Source: Bacillota bacterium (GTDB lineage Bacteria > Bacillota > Clostridia > Lachnospirales > Lachnospiraceae). From it: a stretch of 64,000 bases of DNA. The notes under the pieces were generated by a model. It made no database searches. It was not told where the DNA came from and worked only from the letters and a program-made list of their open reading frames with translations. The stretch is taken from contig JAEWCQ010000026.1 in assembly GCA_023390555.1 (NCBI GenBank), positions 4,381 through 68,380 on the forward strand. The letters run 5' to 3'. The position numbers and the translations under genes were made by a program. Each line of letters begins with the position of its first letter. Position 1 is the stretch's first letter. This document shows positions 58,662-64,000 of the stretch, in pieces.

Positions 58662-60485
58662 TTGAAAAGAAGGAAAATAGGTGTAAGGTATTCGATTAAA
58701 ACGAAAATTACTTTAATGTTCAGTTTATTGCTGACCTGCAGCATACTCACGATAGGTGTCACGAGTTATGTCATTGCCAAAAAGCAGCTGGATGACCAGG
58801 GGAAAACAATTCTTCAGAATACTGTGAATATGATTCTGATGCTGATTGATGCAAAAAATGAGGAAGTAGAGAGAGGTGCCATCACATTAGAAGAAGCACA
58901 GGAACAGGTAAAAACATACATTCTTGGAAAGGCGGAGGAAACGGGGAAAAGTGTTGAGGTCGTCTATAACAAAGACGGAGATACGAAGACGATCGATCAG
59001 ATAGTAAGATCCATCAATCAGGATATTTATTTAGGGGAAAACGGATATCCGATTGTCTATTCTACAGATGGTCTGGAGGTTGCACACCCGAGCCTGGAGG
59101 GGACAAATGTATGGAACCTGCAGGAAAAGGGAGTCGAGAACGGAATGTATCTGGCACAGGAGCAGATTAAGGCTGCCATGCAGGACGGCGGCGGTTTTGT
59201 TACCTATAACTGGACTTATCCGAATTCAGATAAAATAGGCAAGAAAATTACATTTCAAAAGCTCGACCCGAATTGGAACTGGGTGGTAATTGCGGGTACT
59301 TATATGTCTGATTTTAATAAAGGTGCCAATACGATTTTAAAATATGTGATTTTCGGTGCATTGATTTCGTTGGCAGTGGAGATTCTGGCGGTGATTCTTC
59401 TGATGAACAGAACACTCCGTCCGTTACTGGCTATGGTGAAGGTAACAAATGAATTGTCCGATGGTGATTTCCGGGATAAGGACAGGGTTGTCAAAAGTAA
59501 GGATGAGGTCGGACGGATGGCGGATGCGCTGGTTCATATGCGCAGTAATGTGCGGGAAATGCTGAAATCTATTTATGATTCGGCCGACAGGCTTTCTGTT
59601 TCCTCGGAGGAACTTACGGCAAGTGCCGAACAATCCGCGCAGGCATCGGGGCAGGTAGCCTATGCAGTCAGTGAGGTGGCGACAGCGGCCGACAGGCAAA
59701 TGGGGCAGGCGGAAAATGCAAGTGACGTCGTTACGCAGATATCGGAATCCATGAATCAGGTTCTGGATAGTGCAAAAACAGTTTCTGTTTTCGCTGAGAA
59801 AACAGCTTCTACGGCAAACGACGGAGGGGTTGCGATTGCCAGAGTCGTGAAACAGATGGATAATATTACAGATAAAACAAATGAAACGGCCGGCGTGATC
59901 AATGAACTGGAAGAACGCTCCATTCGAATTGGTGAAATTGTGAATGTAATAGCAGCCATATCGGAACAGACGAATCTGCTTGCTCTGAACGCGGCGATTG
60001 AAGCAGCGCGTGCCGGAGATGCGGGAAAAGGATTTGCAGTGGTGGCAGAGGAGGTTCGAAAGCTTGCAGAACAGTCTCAGGATGCCGCAAGTCAGATTAC
60101 CGGATTGATCGGAGAAGTGCAGGAGCAGATGATAAATGCGGTTACATTTATGAGTGAAGGACAGCGGGAAGTAGAGGAAGGAACAAAAGTTGTTGCTGTC
60201 GCGGGAAAGAGCTTTGAAGAGATTTTAGGTATGATTCAAGATGTGACAGACAAAACGCAGGAAATATACGCAAATGTTGAGAAAGTCACGGAGCAGACCG
60301 ACAGGGTTGTTGCAGTCGTCCGAAATATCAATGAGGACAGTCATAAGACGGCTGAAGAGTCACAGACCATCTCAGCAGCGACCGAAGAACAGTCAGCGTC
60401 CACCGAAGAGATTGCTGCGGCAAGTGAGAATCTGGCACAACTGGCAGAGGAGCTGCAGACAACCTTACAGCAGTTTCAGATTTAA
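58662..60485 (+). CDS. Methyl-accepting chemotaxis protein with Cache-type sensor
   Basis: The 607-residue receptor uses a TTG start with GAGGAGG upstream. TM1 is at about residues 15-37 (ITLMFSLLLTCSILTIGVTSY). An extracellular single Cache domain follows, with LGENGYPIVYSTDG and PNWNWVVIAGTYMSDF. TM2 is near 225-250, then HAMP, then the signalling coiled coil with ISEQTNLLALNAAIEAARAG (tip) and ATEEQSASTEEIAAAS. It senses an extracellular small ligand. There is no C-terminal CheR-tethering pentapeptide. It is a lone gene. Confidence 0.95.
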   Translation: MKRRKIGVRYSIKTKITLMFSLLLTCSILTIGVTSYVIAKKQLDDQGKTILQNTVNMILMLIDAKNEEVERGAITLEEAQEQVKTYILGKAEETGKSVEVVYNKDGDTKTIDQIVRSINQDIYLGENGYPIVYSTDGLEVAHPSLEGTNVWNLQEKGVENGMYLAQEQIKAAMQDGGGFVTYNWTYPNSDKIGKKITFQKLDPNWNWVVIAGTYMSDFNKGANTILKYVIFGALISLAVEILAVILLMNRTLRPLLAMVKVTNELSDGDFRDKDRVVKSKDEVGRMADALVHMRSNVREMLKSIYDSADRLSVSSEELTASAEQSAQASGQVAYAVSEVATAADRQMGQAENASDVVTQISESMNQVLDSAKTVSVFAEKTASTANDGGVAIARVVKQMDNITDKTNETAGVINELEERSIRIGEIVNVIAAISEQTNLLALNAAIEAARAGDAGKGFAVVAEEVRKLAEQSQDAASQITGLIGEVQEQMINAVTFMSEGQREVEEGTKVVAVAGKSFEEILGMIQDVTDKTQEIYANVEKVTEQTDRVVAVVRNINEDSHKTAEESQTISAATEEQSASTEEIAAASENLAQLAEELQTTLQQFQI

Positions 60486-60546
60486 AAAACATTGTGATTG
60501 GAATACGGATTGTCAGAAAGTCATTTTCTTTTGCACATCCGCAGAT

Positions 60547-60574
60547 AAGCCCCTGAATGTATCAGGGGCTTTGT
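60547..60574. terminator. Terminator between convergent genes
   Basis: AAGCCCCTGA (60547-60556) and TCAGGGGCTT (60562-60571) are exact complements with flanking T-rich DNA. Confidence 0.85.
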
Positions 60575-60578
60575 TTTG

Positions 60579-62141
60579 TTAGAACTTTTCCTTCAGGATG
60601 CGTTCCAGCGTATTCACATCGAGACGCATATCCAGAGGTTTTACGGCGGGACCTTCCAGAATCTTTCCGTCATAGGAAAATCTTGAACCATGACAGGGAC
60701 AGTCCCATGATTTTTCTGCTGAATTCCAGATAAGTTCACAGCCCAGATGTGTACAGGTCGTGTTAACAACGTGAAGAGAACCACTTTCATCCCGATAGAC
60801 GCCGGCCTTTTTGCCGTCCAGCTTTATGATTTTTCCTTCTCCGGGCAGAAGGGAGGTCTCTTCAGGAGCCGGAGACAGTTTTCCGTTGAGCAGCTCCTTT
60901 GCCACACTACAATTTTGTATCAGAAAATTTTTGGCGGAGGAAAAGGCCGTTAATCTGGATGGACTGTAAACGTCCTGCCATTGACTCTTTCCGTCAATAA
61001 TCAGATCTTTTAAAAGAAAAGAGGCTGCGATGCTGTTTGTCATGCCCCATTTTCCAAAACCCGTGGCAATGTAGAGATTCTGCGTATGGGAAGTCATCTG
61101 GCCGATGTATGGAATGGAGTCTGGTGTCATGCAGTCCTGCGCGGACCAGCGATATCCGGTTGGTTCGACGGTAAATAGTTCTCTCGAATAATTCAGCAGT
61201 GTACGATAATGCTCTGCGGTATCCCCACCCAGACCTGTCTTATGATGTTCGCCGCCTACGATGACCCAGGTATCATTGTCACAATTTTTGACGCTTCGAA
61301 GCGAGCGAGTTGGCTCCTCTGCGGTGATATACATGCCGCCGGCATATGGTTCTTTTATCTTAACTGAGAGTGCATAGGATCTTTCCGTCCACAGGCGGCT
61401 GAAATACAAACCGGTCTTATTGTAGAAAGGGTAATGAGATGCCAGAACAACCTTTTGGGCAGTGACTTTTCTTCCGGTATCGGTATGAAGGATATAGCTC
61501 CTGCCTTTTTCCAGTCTTGTAATCCGGCTCTGTTCGTAGATTTGGCACCCCTGTTTTGTGATTATTTCTGCAATGGGAAGCAAGAATTTCAGAGGATGAA
61601 ATTGTGCTTGATTGTCGAAGCGGGCAGCTGCTTTTATCGGAATCTGTAAGGGCAGATTTTCGACATAGGCAGCTTCTATGCCAAGGGAAGATGCGGCCAT
61701 GACTTCTTTTCCTATTTTTTCAATATACGCATCCTGACAGGTGAAGACGTAAGAAGATTGGGGTTCAAAATCACATGAAATCTGATTCTCCTGTATGATT
61801 TTATTTATCGTTCTAATCGCGGTTTCATTTGCATCTGCATATTGTCTTGCCAACTCAGAACCAAGCATGTGATCCAGTTTATCATAGACCAATCCATGCT
61901 GAGAAGTGATTTTTGCAGTTGTGTGTCCGGTAGTTCCGGAAAGTATGCGGTCGGCTTCCAGAATTGCAATTCGAAGGCCTTCTTTGCGAAGCATATAAGC
62001 AGTTGCAATTCCGGTAAAACCGCCTCCTACGATTGCGACATCGACCTGGATGTCATGGTCTAATACAGGATAGGATTTCTGTGGGGCGGATGCAATCCAA
62101 TAGGATTGCGGCGGTTTGTTAAAATTTGTGATTTCTTCCAT
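60579..62141 (-). CDS. FAD-dependent oxidoreductase with C-terminal Rieske domain
   Basis: The 520-residue protein joins a DAO-type FAD domain (VAIVGGGFTGIATAYML, ILEADRILSGTTGHTTAKI) to a Rieske 2Fe-2S domain in its last 100 residues with CTHLGC and CPCHGSRFSYDG supplying Cys-His pairs. This layout is common in gut Firmicutes; the physiological substrate is unknown. It is divergent from the TetR operon and its start lies about 140 bp from that promoter. The ATG has no strong ribosome binding site in view. Confidence 0.92.
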   Translation of the reverse strand: MEEITNFNKPPQSYWIASAPQKSYPVLDHDIQVDVAIVGGGFTGIATAYMLRKEGLRIAILEADRILSGTTGHTTAKITSQHGLVYDKLDHMLGSELARQYADANETAIRTINKIIQENQISCDFEPQSSYVFTCQDAYIEKIGKEVMAASSLGIEAAYVENLPLQIPIKAAARFDNQAQFHPLKFLLPIAEIITKQGCQIYEQSRITRLEKGRSYILHTDTGRKVTAQKVVLASHYPFYNKTGLYFSRLWTERSYALSVKIKEPYAGGMYITAEEPTRSLRSVKNCDNDTWVIVGGEHHKTGLGGDTAEHYRTLLNYSRELFTVEPTGYRWSAQDCMTPDSIPYIGQMTSHTQNLYIATGFGKWGMTNSIAASFLLKDLIIDGKSQWQDVYSPSRLTAFSSAKNFLIQNCSVAKELLNGKLSPAPEETSLLPGEGKIIKLDGKKAGVYRDESGSLHVVNTTCTHLGCELIWNSAEKSWDCPCHGSRFSYDGKILEGPAVKPLDMRLDVNTLERILKEKF

Positions 62142-62282
62142 AGTTTTGTCAAGGCCTCCCGATGTAATCTGAATTTCTGCATATCATCTATTTTGTACAG
62201 AATTATGTCTATTATACAGAAGAAGCGGCTGGTTATAACCAGGACCTCGGAGATGAGATTATTGATATGCAGATCAAAGAAC

Positions 62283-62330
62283 TTGACAGGCTAATCATTA
62301 TTAGCTAAAATAAGGCTAACAAGTATTAGC
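62283..62330 (+). promoter_or_regulatory. Promoter and two TetR operators
   Basis: TTGACA (62283-62288), 17 bases, TAAAAT (62306-62311). The spacer is filled by the exact palindrome GCTAAT-CATT-ATTAGC (62290-62305), and a second copy GCTAAC-AAGT-ATTAGC lies at 62315-62330. Their centres are 25 bases apart. Binding would block the promoter, giving autorepression by the TetR protein encoded next. Confidence 0.85.
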
Positions 62331-62346
62331 AAAAGGGTGTGTGAAA

Positions 62347-62940
62347 ATGCGTGATACGAAGGAACGGATTTTATATGAAGCATTAGACCTGTTTTCCGTG
62401 CAGGGATATGATGGAGTATCCATGACGGAGATTGCGGACAGGGTCGGTATCAAGGCTGCTTCTATTTATAAGCATTACAAGGGAAAAGAGGATATTTTTC
62501 ATACGATCGTACAGCAGTTTGAAGAGAGAACGGAGCATATTTTTCAGCCCGTTGTATCTGTTGAGGAGGATTATGACGGTATGGCAGCCGGGATGCTGGT
62601 TCAGATGGTTCAGCAGGCTTTTCAATTGTATGCGGAGGAACCGTTTTTATCAAAATGCAGAAAGCTTTTTATGATCAGTGCCTTTGGCAGACCGGAAATA
62701 GGAACGTTATATGTCAAATATTTTATTGAGATGCCAATGGAGTATCAGTCAGGAATATTTGGCGTGATGCAAGAAGCGAAGCATTTCAAAGGAAGAGACA
62801 CAGCGGTTATGGCTTCTCACTTTTATGCGCCGATTCTGATTCTGCTGCAGGAGTATGATTACAGTAGAATCACCATGGACGAAGCATTTCGTCGAATAGA
62901 ATTATTAATTCTGCAATTTACGGAGGTATATAGCATATGA
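62347..62940 (+). CDS. TetR-family regulator
   Basis: From ATG 62347 the 197-residue protein has a clear TetR domain: RILYEALDLFSVQGYDGVSMTEIADRVG and IKAASIYKHYKGKEDIFHTIV (residues about 8-58, given in parts). The C-terminal ligand domain (about 80-190) is unassigned. The two palindromes in its own promoter indicate autoregulation. It overlaps the flavoprotein gene by ATGA, so the regulator and enzyme are coupled, and the Rieske oxidoreductase across the divergent region may also be a target. Confidence 0.92.
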   Translation: MRDTKERILYEALDLFSVQGYDGVSMTEIADRVGIKAASIYKHYKGKEDIFHTIVQQFEERTEHIFQPVVSVEEDYDGMAAGMLVQMVQQAFQLYAEEPFLSKCRKLFMISAFGRPEIGTLYVKYFIEMPMEYQSGIFGVMQEAKHFKGRDTAVMASHFYAPILILLQEYDYSRITMDEAFRRIELLILQFTEVYSI

Positions 62941-63608
62941 AGATAGCGGTAGTTCATGGTCAGGCACACAAGGGGAGTACATGGCATATTACGCAGTTAT
63001 TAATAGAGCGGCTTAACTGCACGGCAGAGGATGTGTCGGAATTCTATGCCGGTGGGATAGAGGCCTGTGTAGGATGTATGCAGTGCTTTCTGATAGGAGA
63101 GGCCGCCTGTCCGCATCGCAGCCAGACCGAACCGATCATAAAGGCAATGGAAGAGGCTGATGTTATTATAATCGATTCTCCGACTTACGTATTTCAGGTG
63201 ACCGGCCAGCTGAAAATCTTCTTTGATCACATGGGATATCGCTGGATGTCGCATCGGCCTTATCCTGCCATGAAACAAAAAATCGGAGTGGCGGTTTCCA
63301 CCGCTGCCGGAGCAGGTGCAAAGAGGACAACGAAAGAGATCGCGTTGCAGATGTTCTGGTGGACGATCGGCAGAACCTATGAGCTTCCGTTTGTTGTAGC
63401 GGCAATGAGCTGGGAGGAGATTCCGGTAAAAAGAAAACGGAAAATAGAGAAAAAAATAGAGCGTACGGCTGTGGCAATCCGACAGAAAGTAGGTCATGTA
63501 AAGCCTGGTATCAAGGCACGATTTCTGTTTTTTGTCATGAGGCAGATGCATAAAAAAATGGATTATAATCCGGTAGAAAGTGATTATTGGAAGCAATATT
63601 TTTCATAA
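62937..63608 (+). CDS. NAD(P)H-dependent FMN reductase/flavodoxin-like protein
   Basis: The 223-residue flavodoxin-fold protein has the FMN phosphate loop VVHGQAHKGSTWH, a Cys-rich insert GIEACVGCMQCFLIGEAACP (iron-sulfur flavoprotein-like), and DSPTYVFQVTGQLKIFFDHMG. A basic C-terminus (VKRKRKIEKKIERT) follows. It probably reduces electrophiles or serves electron transfer under TetR control. Its start overlaps the tetR stop. Confidence 0.88.
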   Translation: MKIAVVHGQAHKGSTWHITQLLIERLNCTAEDVSEFYAGGIEACVGCMQCFLIGEAACPHRSQTEPIIKAMEEADVIIIDSPTYVFQVTGQLKIFFDHMGYRWMSHRPYPAMKQKIGVAVSTAAGAGAKRTTKEIALQMFWWTIGRTYELPFVVAAMSWEEIPVKRKRKIEKKIERTAVAIRQKVGHVKPGIKARFLFFVMRQMHKKMDYNPVESDYWKQYFS

Positions 63609-63651
63609 AGAAGGGAGGAGCAGAAATCAAAATATCTGCTTCTCCCTTCTT
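63608..63651. terminator. Bidirectional terminator
   Basis: A 17-bp arm at 63608-63624 pairs with 63635-63651 with one mismatch. It closes the TetR/flavoprotein operon and the convergent small-gene operon. Confidence 0.88.
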
Positions 63652-63654
63652 ACT

Positions 63655-63810
63655 TCATTCTGCCTCACCCTCTGCTACAATCTGTTCGAGCACGTTGATC
63701 AGATCATGTATGTTGTTGAGTTGCACATTCCGTTCCAAAATCAGGTCCTTCAGATTGATGGACAGGGATTCGAACTTGTCTTTGATTTCCGGAGCTACAT
63801 AAGATGCCAT
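63655..63810 (-). CDS. 51-residue helical protein (MASYVAPEIK type)
   Basis: ATG at 63810 follows GAGGTGA. The product starts MASYVAPEIKDKFESL and is one or two amphipathic helices (LKDLILERNVQL, then IHDLINVLEQIV). I recall near-identical small proteins in many Lachnospiraceae, always short and unnamed. It begins five bases after the stop of the YDDGNIP protein, so the two are one operon and may form a complex. Confidence 0.75.
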   Translation of the reverse strand: MASYVAPEIKDKFESLSINLKDLILERNVQLNNIHDLINVLEQIVAEGEAE

Positions 63811-63815
63811 GGCCG

Positions 63816-63974
63816 TCACCTCTTTCCGCTTCCGGATGAAATCCGGTTCGCCGGAGCTTCTCCGTTTGGAGTGGTTTTGATTTCTTCAGGGAGGCTGGCT
63901 GAGTTTTCCGGAAGATCGATTTCCGGAATATTACCGTCATCGTAATCATTTTTGGTTGAATTTTTATCTTTCAT
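63816..63974 (-). CDS. 52-residue YDDGNIP protein
   Basis: ATG at 63974 follows GAAAGGCGG. The Pro/Asp/Glu-rich product contains NDYDDGNIPEIDLPENS, matching the 16957-17139 protein at IYDDGNIPDVDLPQD. Outside this motif the two differ, so the motif is the conserved functional part. It is followed at five bases by the helical 51-residue gene; the copy at 17 kb has no such partner. Function unknown. Confidence 0.72.
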   Translation of the reverse strand: MKDKNSTKNDYDDGNIPEIDLPENSASLPEEIKTTPNGEAPANRISSGSGKR

Positions 63975-64000
63975 AGCACACCGCCTTTCGCGGCTTAGTG

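Overview
The window looks like chromosomal DNA of a low-GC, anaerobic, endospore-forming and probably motile Clostridia member, most likely a Lachnospiraceae relative. This is inferred from gene content: PcrA followed by a small acidic membrane protein, a cysE-cysS-mrnC-rlmB-sigH block in the Bacillus/Clostridia order under a T-box, CotF-type coat proteins, two chemoreceptors, a MetH without activation domain, and strong AGGAGG ribosome binding sites. No species can be named from the sequence alone.

Layout. 1-5.9 kb: start of an AraC-like regulator, a flavin reductase divergent from an HxlR regulator, a CAT-like acetyltransferase, pcrA, a small membrane protein and a HAD phosphatase. 6.0-10.3 kb: a two-gene methionine-synthesis operon (homocysteine methyltransferase/MTHFR fusion plus MetH). 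10.4-14.2 kb: tRNA-Val and tRNA-Met, then an AT-rich island bounded by a decayed copy of the tRNA-Met 3' half; each of its four genes is preceded by a copy of a 53-bp repeat. 14.5-24.6 kb: accessory zone with an old yellow enzyme, a dead HxlR gene, ferritin-like and tocopherol-cyclase-like proteins, a DUF2798 protein, a type I toxin-antitoxin locus, an NlpC/P60 lysin, two copies of a 26-codon cysteine-rich micro-gene, a TetR regulator and small coat proteins. 24.8-32.3 kb: ispF, a soluble chemoreceptor fused to a sugar-binding-type domain, the T-box cys operon, sigH and tRNA-Thr.

32.4-46.2 kb: surface/PH-domain proteins, a cupin, then a cluster of two Cys/Met-type PLP enzymes, a LysR regulator, an aspartoacylase-like deacylase, a complete five-gene Dpp/Opp importer, a MerR regulator and a cytidylate-kinase-like protein. 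This suggests import, deacylation and C-S or C-O lyase breakdown of a conjugated amino acid (inference). 46.2-55.1 kb: a Sel1-repeat protein, an Fe-S reductase and an aminotransferase/hydroxyacyl-CoA dehydrogenase pair under divergent promoters with 19-bp spacers of the MerR type, peroxiredoxin, a lytic transglycosylase, azlC broken by one nonsense codon, azlD, a lysA-like decarboxylase and tRNA-Leu. 55.3-64 kb: a prenyltransferase-fold-like protein, a ferritin-like protein, a decayed membrane gene, a membrane chemoreceptor, a Rieske/FAD oxidoreductase, a TetR/flavoprotein operon with two visible operators, and a pair of tiny conserved proteins.

Sulfur amino-acid metabolism recurs through the window (metF/metH, cysE/cysS, two PLP Cys/Met enzymes). 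The least explained items are the duplicated cysteine-rich micro-gene, the tRNA-flanked repeat/gene array, the deacylase-PLP-Dpp cluster, and the soluble receptor with a C-terminal binding domain.
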